From Pseudomonas oleovorans subsp. oleovorans (GTDB lineage: Bacteria; Pseudomonadota; Gammaproteobacteria; Pseudomonadales; Pseudomonadaceae): a stretch of 64,000 bases of DNA. The notes under the pieces were generated by a model. The model had not been told where the DNA came from and made no database searches. It saw nothing but the letters and a program-made list of their open reading frames with translations. Shown in pieces: positions 53,335 to 64,000 of the stretch (position 1 is its first letter; each line of letters opens with the position of its first letter). Location: contig NZ_NIUB01000001.1 of the NCBI RefSeq assembly GCF_002197815.1, positions 62,001-126,000 on the forward strand. The letters are read 5' to 3'. Both the position numbers and the translations under genes were made by a program.

Positions 53335-53493
53335 TGGGTAGAGCCGCTCGCCCGTTCGCGAGCAGGCTCTTAAAGTGACTGAAAACCCAGTGTGGGGCTG
53401 ACTTTATGTCGGCAGTGCAGGCTTCACATCAGCCGATGTGAAATCGGCCCCACCCAGACGGCTTTTGCCGCCGTGATCTTTCGAGGAATTCCT
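53335..53493. promoter_or_regulatory. gap before pcaD
   Basis: 159 bases with a CACATCAGCCGATGTG palindrome (53426-53441) and several short GC hairpins. A GCGAGCAGG stretch near 53358 looks like a degraded REP. No terminator or promoter could be fixed. Confidence 0.35.
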
Positions 53494-54282
53494 ATGCCTT
53501 CCCTACAGCTTGCCGATGGCGAACTGAATTACCGCATTGATGGTCCCGACACTGCACCGGTGCTGGTGCTGTCCAACTCCCTGGGCACTGACCTGGGCAT
53601 GTGGGATACGCAGATTCCCGCGCTGGCCCAGTCCTTCCGTGTCGTACGTTATGACACCCGTGGTCACGGCGCCTCGCTGGTCACCGCAGGGCCTTACAGC
53701 ATCGCGCAGCTGGGCGCTGATGTGCTGGCCCTGCTGGATGCGCTGAACATCGACAAGGCCGCGTTTTGTGGCCTGTCCATGGGCGGTCTGATTGGCCAGT
53801 GGCTGGGCATCAACGCGCCCGAGCGTTTCACTCACCTGGTGCTGTGCAACACCGCGGCGAAAATCGGCAATGCCGAGGGCTGGAATTCGCGCATCGACAC
53901 TGTCAACGCCGGTGGCCAGCAGGCCATGCGCGACCTGCGCGATGCGTCCATCGCCCGCTGGTTCACGCCGGAGTTCGCGGCGGCCCAGCCGCAGGCAGCC
54001 GACCGCGTGGTGTCCATGTTGGCGTCCACCAGCCCGGCAGGCTACGCGGCCAATTGCGCCGCCGTGCGCGATGGCGATTTCCGCGAGCAGCTGGGGGCGA
54101 TCCAGGCCAAGACCCTGATCGTCTGCGGCACCGAGGATGCGGTGACGACACCGGCAGACGGTCGCTTCATGCAGGAGCGCATTCGCGGCGCCGAGCAGGT
54201 GGAGTTCCATGCCGCCCACCTGTCCAACGTCGAAGCCGGTGATGCGTTCACCCAGGCGCTGCTGGATTTCCTCAAGCGCTGA
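53494..54282 (+). CDS. pcaD: 3-oxoadipate enol-lactonase
   Basis: 262-aa alpha/beta hydrolase opening beta-ketoadipate enol-lactone to beta-ketoadipate. The nucleophile elbow is CGLSMGGLIG (serine near residue 93), the acid is in CGTEDAVTTP near 215, and the histidine is in AAHLSNVEAGDAF near 240. CGAGGAATT is placed well before the ATG at 53494; the frame extending to 53392 is not homologous. It joins the catechol and protocatechuate branches and is needed here after catC. Confidence 0.95.
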   Translation: MPSLQLADGELNYRIDGPDTAPVLVLSNSLGTDLGMWDTQIPALAQSFRVVRYDTRGHGASLVTAGPYSIAQLGADVLALLDALNIDKAAFCGLSMGGLIGQWLGINAPERFTHLVLCNTAAKIGNAEGWNSRIDTVNAGGQQAMRDLRDASIARWFTPEFAAAQPQAADRVVSMLASTSPAGYAANCAAVRDGDFREQLGAIQAKTLIVCGTEDAVTTPADGRFMQERIRGAEQVEFHAAHLSNVEAGDAFTQALLDFLKR

Positions 54283-54289
54283 TCGATCA

Positions 54290-54326
54290 CAAGGCCTCGG
54301 TGTCCCTGTAGGGCGCCGGGGCCTTG
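54290..54326 (+). terminator. possible terminator after pcaD
   Basis: CAAGGCCTCGG (54290-54300) pairs with CCGGGGCCTTG (54316-54326) with one G-T or mismatch position, followed by TTGCG. It would separate pcaIJFD from pcaQ. Confidence 0.5.
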
Positions 54327-54466
54327 TTGCGCCTGCTGGTTTTTCCGAGCGCCCTGTTTTTTCTCCCGGCGCTTTCCCGATGGCGTCACAATCGCATTGT
54401 CGATCAGCCAGGCGAGCGCCTATGGTGCGCCTTTCCCTTTCAGATCACCCATGACTCCCGTCCGCC

Positions 54467-55393
54467 ATGACACTCGATAATCGCATCAAGCTTCGCCACC
54501 TGACCTGCTTTCTGGAGATTGCTCGCCAGGGGAGTCTGGCCCGCGCGGCGTCGGTGCTGGCCATCAGCCCGCCGGCCGTGTCCAAGACGCTGAGTGAGCT
54601 GGAAGAGTATCTGGGCGCCTCGCTGTGCGAGCGCAGCAAGAGCGGGGTTGTGCTGACGCGCGCGGGGCAATCCTTCCTGCGCTATGCCGGGGTCAGCATG
54701 CAGGCGCTGCGCGAGGGCGTGCGCAGCCTGGGCAACGGTGCCCATGAAGCTGCCAGTGTGCGTCTCGGTGCGCTCAGTACGGTGGAAAGCGCGTTTCTGC
54801 CAGAGGTGGTGCATCGACTGCATGCGCAGCATGAAGCGCTGCAGGTCAGCGTAATCGGCGGGCCCAGCGCTCATCTGCTCGGGCTGTTGCGGGTCGGCGA
54901 GCTGGACCTGGTGGTCGGGCGGATGACCGAAAGCCCGTTGATTGAAGGGCTGGCATTCGAACACCTCTATCATGAGCCGCTGATCCTCGTGGTGCGCCCG
55001 GAGCATCCGCTGCTTGGCGCTCCCGTGCAGGCCCAGGTGCTGGAGCAATACCCGGTGGTGCTGCCGCAGGCGGACACCACTATCCGTCGCGATGCGGAAA
55101 GCCTGTACGTGCAATGTGGCGCCAGCCTGCCGCAACAGCGGCTGGAGACCCTGTCCATCGCCCTCAGTCGTCGTTATGTGCTGCTCAGCGATGCGGTCTG
55201 GGTCGCGCCGCGTGACGCGGTGCTGCTGGATCTGGAGCGGGGCGAGGTGGTGGAGCTGGACCTGGGCTTCAAGGAGCCCGGCGGATCGCTCGGCATTTGC
55301 AGCAACCCGACGCGAACACCTTCGGTGGGAACGCAATGGTGCATCGAGCAACTGCGCGAAGTGGCGGAAGAGTTTCGCGTACGCCTGGGCTAG
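54467..55393 (+). CDS. pcaQ: LysR-family activator, PcaQ-like
   Basis: 308-aa LysR protein. The helix-turn-helix (residues 1-65) has KLRHLTCFLEIARQGSLARA and AISPPAVSKTLSELEEYLGA, the latter typical of the PcaQ group. The effector domain runs through RLGALSTVESAFLPEVVHRL to the C-terminus. PcaQ usually activates pcaDCHGB in response to beta-carboxymuconate. Here it lies beside pcaD, while pcaC, pcaH, pcaG and pcaB are missing from the window. It is convergent with pobA. Confidence 0.87.
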   Translation: MTLDNRIKLRHLTCFLEIARQGSLARAASVLAISPPAVSKTLSELEEYLGASLCERSKSGVVLTRAGQSFLRYAGVSMQALREGVRSLGNGAHEAASVRLGALSTVESAFLPEVVHRLHAQHEALQVSVIGGPSAHLLGLLRVGELDLVVGRMTESPLIEGLAFEHLYHEPLILVVRPEHPLLGAPVQAQVLEQYPVVLPQADTTIRRDAESLYVQCGASLPQQRLETLSIALSRRYVLLSDAVWVAPRDAVLLDLERGEVVELDLGFKEPGGSLGICSNPTRTPSVGTQWCIEQLREVAEEFRVRLG

Positions 55394-55535
55394 TCGCCGC
55401 CTTTTCATTAAGCACGCTATAGGGTGGGCAACCGCAGTCCGTTGTCCACCTGGTGCCGCCGATGGGCGGATGTGAAAAGCGCCCACGACCCGAAGCCGAT
55501 GCTCGGCAACGGTTCTTGGAGCGAATTGTCAAGCC

Positions 55536-55575
55536 CCAAAAACGACTCCGCCTGCCGGAAGGGCAGGCGGAGTCG
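55536..55575 (-). terminator. intrinsic terminator after pobA
   Basis: CGACTCCGCCTGCC (55543-55556) and GGCAGGCGGAGTCG (55562-55575) are perfect 14-base arms. On the minus strand the stem is followed by five T residues (complement of 55538-55542), 15 bases after the pobA stop. It also separates pobA from the convergent pcaQ. Confidence 0.9.
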
Positions 55576-55589
55576 CTTACAGGATCTGC

Positions 55590-56965
<1,376 letters not shown>

Positions 56966-57856
56966 ATGCAACCTCTGGATAGTCCCACGGTCCCCGTTTT
57001 CAAGCTGTACGGAGAGCAGCAAATATGGCCAACGCCCGACTTGCTGCATTGCGAACTGATCCCCAGGCGAAGCAGCCTCTACCAATGGGAAATTCAACCC
57101 CATCGCCATGCGGATCTCTTTCAACTCTTCTACATCCAGCGAGGAAATTCGCAAGTCGAGATTGAAGGCAAGCGTCACGACATCGAGCGGGCCTCACTCC
57201 AGGTGGTACCGCCACTGTGCGTACATGGTTTTCAGTTCCCTGAGGATATTGAAGGCTATGTACTGACGCTGGCGGCACCGCTGGTCGCACGATTCGAGGC
57301 GGAACTGGGGCCGCACCTGAGCGGAGCGGACTGTTATCCGGTCGGCGAAGACTCACGCCTGTACATCGACACCCTGTTTGCGGCGCTGCTGGAGGAATAC
57401 GAAGGCAGCAAACCGTTCCGGGACACATTGTTGCAGTCGATGGTGAGCACTTTGTTGATTTGGATCTGTCGGCGCCGGCAACGACTGGGCGCTACCAGTG
57501 GCACGGAGCGCAGTCGCGAGTATCTGGTCGGTTTCATCAAGCTCGTGGAGCGGCATTACCGCGAGCACCTGTCCGTGGAGGACTATGCTCACCGTGTAGG
57601 GGTTTCCAGTACCTATCTGAATAACCTGTGCCGGCAGCTGATCGGGCAGAGCGCACTGCAGGTGATCCATCAGCGGCTGCTGCTGGAGGCCAAGCGGGAT
57701 CTGATTTATACCGGCATGACCATCAGCCAGCTCTCCGACAATCTGGGGTTCAGCGACCCGACCTACTTTTCGCGCTTCTTCAAGCGTCTAAGCGGCCTGT
57801 CGCCCAATGCCTACCGCTCAAAAACCAGCGAGAACGGCACTGCTGAACCCCACTGA
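56966..57856 (+). CDS. pobR: AraC-family regulator of pobA
   Basis: 296-aa AraC-type activator. The N-terminal cupin part (QWEIQPHRHADLFQLFYIQR near residue 40) is followed by a linker, and the C-terminal AraC domain (about 195-285) has HLSVEDYAHRVGVSSTYLNN and ISQLSDNLGFSDPTYFSRFF. The AraC-type PobR/PobC of pseudomonads, distinct from the IclR PobR of Acinetobacter, senses 4-hydroxybenzoate and activates the divergent pobA. The ATG at 56966 has no close Shine-Dalgarno, but the homology begins there. Confidence 0.88.
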   Translation: MQPLDSPTVPVFKLYGEQQIWPTPDLLHCELIPRRSSLYQWEIQPHRHADLFQLFYIQRGNSQVEIEGKRHDIERASLQVVPPLCVHGFQFPEDIEGYVLTLAAPLVARFEAELGPHLSGADCYPVGEDSRLYIDTLFAALLEEYEGSKPFRDTLLQSMVSTLLIWICRRRQRLGATSGTERSREYLVGFIKLVERHYREHLSVEDYAHRVGVSSTYLNNLCRQLIGQSALQVIHQRLLLEAKRDLIYTGMTISQLSDNLGFSDPTYFSRFFKRLSGLSPNAYRSKTSENGTAEPH

Positions 57857-58220
57857 TACGCGTGGCAGAGCGTTCTGCCTGTAGGTTCGCCAGGGTTAAG
57901 CCATTGAATCGAGAAAGATTATTTTTCGATTTCGCTACGAAATTCAAATGGATGCGGCTAATCTCGGCGACCGCAAAGTTGAGTGCAGCACCTGACCATT
58001 CCGGTAAGGTGCCGGCTTATGTCCTATTCGCGGCGGCGAAACGCTACGAAATAGTGTGCTCAGAGGGCCATCCCCTCGATGACTTCGGAAATCGCCGGCA
58101 CCTCCTGGATCAAGGCAACGATTCCTGTACGGAATGGGTCGGTTGCGATTCTGTCCAACGCAGAGACGATTTGCCTGGGCAATGTTTTTTTCGAGTAGCT
58201 TATAAGCTAAGGAGACACAG
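57857..58220. promoter_or_regulatory. upstream region of aryl-alcohol dehydrogenase
   Basis: 364 bases without a convincing gene. A GCTTATAAGC palindrome (58197-58206) and AAGGAGA ribosome-binding site lie just before the dehydrogenase ATG. Since the neighbouring regulator is an NtrC-type protein, a sigma54 promoter is expected, but I could not find a GG-N10-GC match good enough to call. Confidence 0.4.
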
Positions 58221-59330
58221 ATGAAGATTCGCGCGCTAGTGGTCGAGGCGAAAGATGCACCTTTCAAACTCGAGGAGATCGAGCTTGGGGAACCTGGACG
58301 TGGTGAAGTGCGTCTCCGTATCGTGGCCTCCGGGGTTTGCCATACCGATGCCATCACCCGGGCCGGTGACATGCCGATGCCGTTCCCGAGCGTGCTCGGC
58401 CATGAGGGGTCCGGCGTTGTTGACGCGGTAGGACCCGGCGTGACCACACTTGTTCCCGGCGACAAGGTGATCATTGGCTGGCCCTCCTGCGGCGAATGCC
58501 GCAATTGCTTGGATGGTCAGCCGCGCTATTGCCTGCATACCGGCGATGCCCTGGTGTCGGGCCGCCGTTTCAAGGGCGAGCTCAAAGGTACTTCCGCCTA
58601 TTCGCGCAACGGCCAGGAAATCAACGGCCACTTCTTCGGCCAATCCTCGTTCGCCACGCACTCTATCGTGTCAGCCGACGCGCTGGTCAAGGTGCCCGAC
58701 GAAGTGCCGCTCGAACTGCTTGGCCCATTGGCCTGCGGCCTGGCCACAGGCGCCGGCGCGGTTCTGAACGAAGCCCGCCCCAAGCTGGGCGACTCGATTC
58801 TGGTCGTTGGCGTAGGCGCCGTAGGCCTTGCTGCCATCATGGCGGCTCGCAATTCGGGGGTGACCAAGATCATCGCCGCCGATGTGCACGACAACCGTTT
58901 GGAAATGGCTCTTGAGTTCGGCGCGACTCACACCATCAACTCGCGCACCGGCGATCTGGTTGAGGAAGTCAAAAAGATCACCGGCTCGACGGTGGACTAC
59001 GCCTTCGACTGCACCGGCGTCATCAAGGTGATCGAGACCATGGCGCAGACGGTGGGCATGCTCGGCACCTTGGTGCTGATCGGTGGCGCACCCGCCGGCG
59101 CCTCCTTCTCCCTGGATCATCTCTCCACGTTGTGGGGCAAGCGCGTCATTGGCGTGCTGGGCGGGGGCGGGCGTTCCGGTCAGTTGATCGGCTCGCTGGT
59201 CGAGCTCTACAAGCAGGGGCGCTTCCCGTTTGACCGCCTGGTGACCTATTACGAGCTCGATCAGATCGAGCAGGCGCTGGAAGATTCCAGAACCGGCAAG
59301 GTCATCAAGCCCATCCTGCGCATGTTCTAA
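58221..59330 (+). CDS. areB: zinc-dependent aryl (benzyl-type) alcohol dehydrogenase
   Basis: 369-aa class III-like medium-chain dehydrogenase. The catalytic zinc ligands are in SGVCHTDAITRAG (near residue 39) and LGHEGSGVVDAVG (near 62). The structural zinc loop is CGECRNCLDGQPRYC (near 94-108). The NAD motif is GVGAVGLAAIMAA near 194. It resembles XylB/AreB benzyl alcohol dehydrogenases, and the adjacent aldehyde dehydrogenase and benzoate genes support oxidation of benzyl-type alcohols to aldehydes. Other aryl or terpene alcohols cannot be excluded; the symbol is by context. Confidence 0.83.
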   Translation: MKIRALVVEAKDAPFKLEEIELGEPGRGEVRLRIVASGVCHTDAITRAGDMPMPFPSVLGHEGSGVVDAVGPGVTTLVPGDKVIIGWPSCGECRNCLDGQPRYCLHTGDALVSGRRFKGELKGTSAYSRNGQEINGHFFGQSSFATHSIVSADALVKVPDEVPLELLGPLACGLATGAGAVLNEARPKLGDSILVVGVGAVGLAAIMAARNSGVTKIIAADVHDNRLEMALEFGATHTINSRTGDLVEEVKKITGSTVDYAFDCTGVIKVIETMAQTVGMLGTLVLIGGAPAGASFSLDHLSTLWGKRVIGVLGGGGRSGQLIGSLVELYKQGRFPFDRLVTYYELDQIEQALEDSRTGKVIKPILRMF

Positions 59331-59517
59331 AAAGCGCGCAGGCGCAAGTAAAACCGGCAGGGATGCCAGCGATAACAGCTGTCAGCGGACGGTGTTGCAC
59401 GCCGCCGCTGACGCTGATCGTTTGGTTTGTAAGCTGAAAGATTGCGATTAATAAACATAAAAAAATCAGGTTTGCCAGTTTGCGCAGACCGCATTGCCAC
59501 CCACCAGGCTGACATCC
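59331..59517. promoter_or_regulatory. gap between alcohol dehydrogenase and outer membrane protein genes
   Basis: 187 bases, A+T-rich near 59440-59470. It probably carries its own promoter for the outer-membrane protein. A GGTTTGTAAGCTGA segment (59424-59437) is only vaguely like a sigma54 element. I see no terminator. Confidence 0.3.
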
Positions 59518-60441
59518 ATGAAAATGTTTTCCCCTGGCCTTCGTGCCCCCCTCCCGTGTCTGAAAAAACTCGTTCTCGCCACCGCCCTGGGTGGCTGCAT
59601 CGCCACAACGCAGGCCACCGAAAACGGTGGCTCATCCTGGCCGATGGGTATCGAAAACTACCAGATGGGCATCCTGCCGCCGCCAGGCGTCTATGGCCAG
59701 CTGTACGCCAGTAACTATACGGCGAATGAATTGCGCGACAATTCCGGCGACAAGATCCCGGTGAGTTTCGATCTGCGGGTCTCCACGCTGGTGCCGCGCC
59801 TCATCTGGGTGACCGACCAGCAGGTGCTGGGCGGCACGCTGGGTTTTCACGCGCTGATTCCGCTCAATGAGATCCGCCTCAATACCAATGGCCTGCGGGA
59901 CCACAAGCGCGGCTTGGGCGATGCGCACATGGGGCCGGTGATCGGTTATCACCACAGTGACAAGTTGCACACCGCCTTCGGTGTGGACGTGATTCTGCCT
60001 ACTGCAACCGAGTACGACAAAGACGACCTGGTGAACCTGGGCACCAACTTCGTCACCCTCCAGGCCATTTATGCGCTGACCTACCTGGACCCGGCGGGGC
60101 TGAATGTCGATATGCGTCTGATGCACGAATACAACTTCAAAAACCCCGATACGGACTACAAGTCCGGCCGTGAGCTGCACGCCGATTACGCCGTGGGCTG
60201 GGGGCTGGGCAATGGCTGGGTGGTCGGGGTGGGCGGCTACGTCTACAAGCAGATCAGTGACGACAAGCTTGATGACCATCGCGTGGCCGACAATCGCGGA
60301 CGGGCCTTTGCCATCGGCCCGTCGGTGCAATACACCAGTTCCGCCGGCTGGTCACTGAGTGGTAAATGGCAGGATGAAATGGGTGTGCGCAACCGCGCCG
60401 ACGGTGGCGCCTACTGGCTCAAGTTCAGCTTTGCGCTGTAA
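59518..60441 (+). CDS. SphA-family outer membrane protein (phenol MetA-type)
   Basis: 307-aa protein with a long signal region (a basic start MKMFSPGLRAPLPCLKK, then LVLATALGGCIATTQA). The mature beta-barrel-like body matches the Phenol_MetA_deg / SphA family: WPMGIENYQMGILPPPGVYG near residue 45, RGLGDAHMGPVIGYHHSDK near 137, a C-terminal strand ending AYWLKFSFAL. Members are encoded with aromatic or alkane degradation genes and are thought to help hydrophobic substrates cross the outer membrane. Start at 59518 or the second methionine at 59524. It sits between the dehydrogenase and the convergent regulator. Confidence 0.78.
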   Translation: MKMFSPGLRAPLPCLKKLVLATALGGCIATTQATENGGSSWPMGIENYQMGILPPPGVYGQLYASNYTANELRDNSGDKIPVSFDLRVSTLVPRLIWVTDQQVLGGTLGFHALIPLNEIRLNTNGLRDHKRGLGDAHMGPVIGYHHSDKLHTAFGVDVILPTATEYDKDDLVNLGTNFVTLQAIYALTYLDPAGLNVDMRLMHEYNFKNPDTDYKSGRELHADYAVGWGLGNGWVVGVGGYVYKQISDDKLDDHRVADNRGRAFAIGPSVQYTSSAGWSLSGKWQDEMGVRNRADGGAYWLKFSFAL

Positions 60442-60457
60442 CGCCAGGTGACACGGC

Positions 60458-60479
60458 TGAGCCGGGAATCCCCGGCTCA
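60458..60479. terminator. bidirectional hairpin between convergent genes
   Basis: TGAGCCGGG (60458-60466) pairs with CCCGGCTCA (60471-60479). It contains the stop codon of the minus-strand regulator (60477-60479) and lies 17 bases after the SphA-type gene. T-runs are lacking, so termination is only probable. Confidence 0.45.
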
Positions 60480-62297
60480 ACGCCCCTTGAGTCGATAGCT
60501 CACCTGGGAGCGGCTCATGCCAAGGCTTTGCGCTGCGGCGGTGATATTGCCGTTGCAGCGCTCCACGGCCAGGCGGATCAGCATCAGCTCCATTTCCCCC
60601 AGATTGATGCCCAGCTTGCTTCGTTCTCCAGTCACGAATGCCTGCAGTTTCTGGAAGGCGGTTTCCGCATGGCTGGCAGAATGTGTTGGCTCTGCCGAGG
60701 TGGAGCTTTCCTCAATGAGGGGGGCGGCTACGGGCTGGCTGGCCGCTTCAAGTCTGCCATCACGAGTAAGCCCCTGTGGCGCGGTGAACGACTCGCCCTT
60801 GCCCAGCGAGATGTGCTGCAGGTCCAGCGCATCACCCGCATTGGCGGTGATGACCGCGCGTTCGATGAGGTTCTGCAGCTCACGAATATTGCCCGGAAAT
60901 CCATAGGTGAGCAGGGTGTTGGCCAGGCGTGTACTCACACCCGCGACCGGGCATTCATACTTGTGACAAAAGTGGCGCAGGAAATGATTGGTCAGCAGGG
61001 GGATGTCTTCGCGCCGCTCGCGCAGGGGCGGCAAATGAATGGGGAACACATTCAGGCGATAAAACAGGTCTTCGCGAAAGCGGCCGGCCGTCACTTCGGC
61101 GCGCAGGTCGGCATTGGTGGCGGCAATGATGCGCACGTCGACCGGAGTGGGCTGGTTACCGCCGACCCGCTCAATTTCCCCTTCCTGCAAGGCGCGCAGA
61201 ATCTTGCTCTGGGCGCTCAGGCTGAGCGTGCCGATCTCATCAAGAAACAGGGTGCCGCCATTGGCCCGCTCGAAGCGGCCCGGGCGTGAGCGATCGGCCC
61301 CGGTAAAGGCACCACGTTCCACGCCGAACAGTTCGGATTCCACCAGGTTTTCCGGCAGCGTGGCGCAGTTGAGCGCTACCCAGGGTTTGTCGTGTCGGCG
61401 GCTCGCCTGGTGCAGGGTGCGCGCGAAGAGCTCCTTGCCGACCCCCGATTCCCCGGTCAGCAGCACGGTTGCCCGGGTCGGCGCCACTTTCTCCAGCAGT
61501 CGACGGGCGGTCTGGAAGGCGGGAGACACGCCGACCATGGGCGAATGCTCCAGCGCGGTTTCGCGGGTTTCATAATAATACAGCGGCCCGTCTGCCAGGC
61601 TTGAGGTGTAGGAGGGCTGTGCCTGTGAAGAAAAAAGGTCATCTTCATGCGCTTCCCAGCGCTCCGCAGGCTTGCCGATGACTCTGCAAGCCGCATGTCC
61701 CGTGGCGCGACATTCCACTTCGCGAAAAACGATCGGGTGACCGGTGAGCGTCGAGGCGTAGCCACTGGCATAACCAACGCCCATCCAGCAGGCGGAGTCA
61801 TCGCCCACACCGTGCCTGCTGATGTGCTCATCGTCCTCCAGCGAGGCGTGCCAGAGAAATTCCGAATAGAAATGTCCAACGCTGGTGTCGATCTCGAAGC
61901 GCACCGCCTCGACATTCACCATGCCCCCCAGCATGTGCAGGTGTGGGCCGGCTGAGTACAGGGCTGAGTGATTGCCTTCCGGCCATCGGCTCATGACTTT
62001 CTGCGCATCGCGGGCACCGGCATCCCGGCCCAACCGGGTCAGCAGGTCGCGGGCTTTGGCTATCCCAAGGGCGGCGATCAGTTCGTGGCGCATGGCGGTG
62101 TAGGAGGCGTGCTGCATCAGCATCATGCGCTGGCCGCATAGCCACACGGAGCCATCCTGCGGCGTAAAGACCACGGTTTGTGCCAGGTGTTCGGCGCTGG
62201 GGATGCCGCTGGGTCGCAGAGTATCCGTGGGATTCACCACCATATGCAGTTTGCCGGCAAAAGGAGTGTCGCCTGATGTTGCTAGGGAGCCTTTCAT
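60477..62297 (-). CDS. areR: NtrC-family sigma54 activator with XylR-N/V4R sensor (AreR-like)
   Basis: 606-aa enhancer-binding protein. Residues about 45-150 form the XylR_N sensor, and 155-225 the V4R domain ending with [13 protein letters not shown]. The AAA+ domain (about 270-500) has Walker [18 protein letters not shown], the sigma54-contact loop [15 protein letters not shown], Walker [11 protein letters not shown], and sensor [11 protein letters not shown]. The C-terminal Fis-type helix-turn-helix is [20 protein letters not shown]. XylR/AreR/DmpR-type proteins sense aromatic alcohols or phenols and activate nearby sigma54 promoters. It is divergent from the aldehyde dehydrogenase and convergent with the porin-like gene. 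AAGG supports the ATG at 62297. Confidence 0.88.
   Translation of the reverse strand: MKGSLATSGDTPFAGKLHMVVNPTDTLRPSGIPSAEHLAQTVVFTPQDGSVWLCGQRMMLMQHASYTAMRHELIAALGIAKARDLLTRLGRDAGARDAQKVMSRWPEGNHSALYSAGPHLHMLGGMVNVEAVRFEIDTSVGHFYSEFLWHASLEDDEHISRHGVGDDSACWMGVGYASGYASTLTGHPIVFREVECRATGHAACRVIGKPAERWEAHEDDLFSSQAQPSYTSSLADGPLYYYETRETALEHSPMVGVSPAFQTARRLLEKVAPTRATVLLTGESGVGKELFARTLHQASRRHDKPWVALNCATLPENLVESELFGVERGAFTGADRSRPGRFERANGGTLFLDEIGTLSLSAQSKILRALQEGEIERVGGNQPTPVDVRIIAATNADLRAEVTAGRFREDLFYRLNVFPIHLPPLRERREDIPLLTNHFLRHFCHKYECPVAGVSTRLANTLLTYGFPGNIRELQNLIERAVITANAGDALDLQHISLGKGESFTAPQGLTRDGRLEAASQPVAAPLIEESSTSAEPTHSASHAETAFQKLQAFVTGERSKLGINLGEMELMLIRLAVERCNGNITAAAQSLGMSRSQVSYRLKGR

Positions 62298-64000
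<1,703 letters not shown>

Noticed and set aside
58140..58220. Sigma54 promoter before the alcohol dehydrogenase
   Set aside because: No GG-N10-GC element with acceptable flanks was found; TGGGCAATG near 58178 lacks the -12 half.

Overview
The window is high-GC gammaproteobacterial chromosome. The gene complement and order suggest a Pseudomonas: tkt-epd, sahR-metK, the reductive pyrimidine cluster, ahcY-metF with an SAH riboswitch, rhlE, yceI, bioA-rsmE, and a ben/cat/pca/pob cluster. Placement in the P. mendocina/oleovorans side of the genus is only an impression. No rRNA, tRNA or CRISPR array was seen.

Left part (1-34.8 kb) is mostly conserved core. On the minus strand lie epd (cut by the window edge), tkt and a TDT-family transporter; the transporter is divergent from a LysR regulator. 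sahR-metK follows, behind a perfect 17-bp inverted repeat that is the probable SahR operator. An IS1182-family element with one in-frame stop in its transposase sits just after metK, apparently inside the loop of the metK terminator. Then come ligB, a DUF1090 protein, a c'-type cytochrome, a PilJ-type chemoreceptor and a MAPEG protein. The next block degrades pyrimidines reductively: NCS1 transporter, ureidopropionase, dihydropyrimidinase, PreT, PreA and a RutR-like regulator. ahcY-metF follows behind a sigma70 promoter and SAH riboswitch, so the methyl cycle is probably controlled twice by SAH, once by SahR protein and once by RNA. ppnN, a solute-binding protein, rhlE, yceI-cytochrome b561, bioA and rsmE complete the core part. 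Three families of short palindromic repeats lie between genes.

Junction (33.6-37.4 kb). An AgcS-type sodium/amino-acid symporter gene is cut after about 385 codons by a 2598-bp ISL3-family element. The element has good terminal inverted repeats, no visible target duplication, and an unusual passenger: a Bro-N phage-antirepressor-like gene behind a structured, phage Ash-like leader, overlapping the transposase start by ATGA. The rest of agcS is not found beyond the element, so the element marks a rearrangement boundary.

Right part (37.5-64 kb) is an aromatic catabolic super-cluster. It holds an IclR regulator (PcaR-like), BenR, benABCD, benK, catBCA, benE, an OprD-type porin (benF), pcaIJF, pcaD, pcaQ, divergent pobA/pobR, and an aryl-alcohol module: alcohol dehydrogenase, SphA-type outer membrane protein, NtrC-family V4R regulator and aldehyde dehydrogenase, the last cut by the window edge. 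Together they convert benzyl-type alcohol to aldehyde, benzoate, catechol, beta-ketoadipate and finally succinyl-CoA plus acetyl-CoA. 4-Hydroxybenzoate is taken only to protocatechuate here, since pcaGHBC are absent. Motifs resembling the known PcaR box occur upstream of pcaR, pcaI, between pobA and pobR, and (an exact 15-mer) upstream of the aryl-alcohol regulator. A tandem BenR-type site precedes benA.
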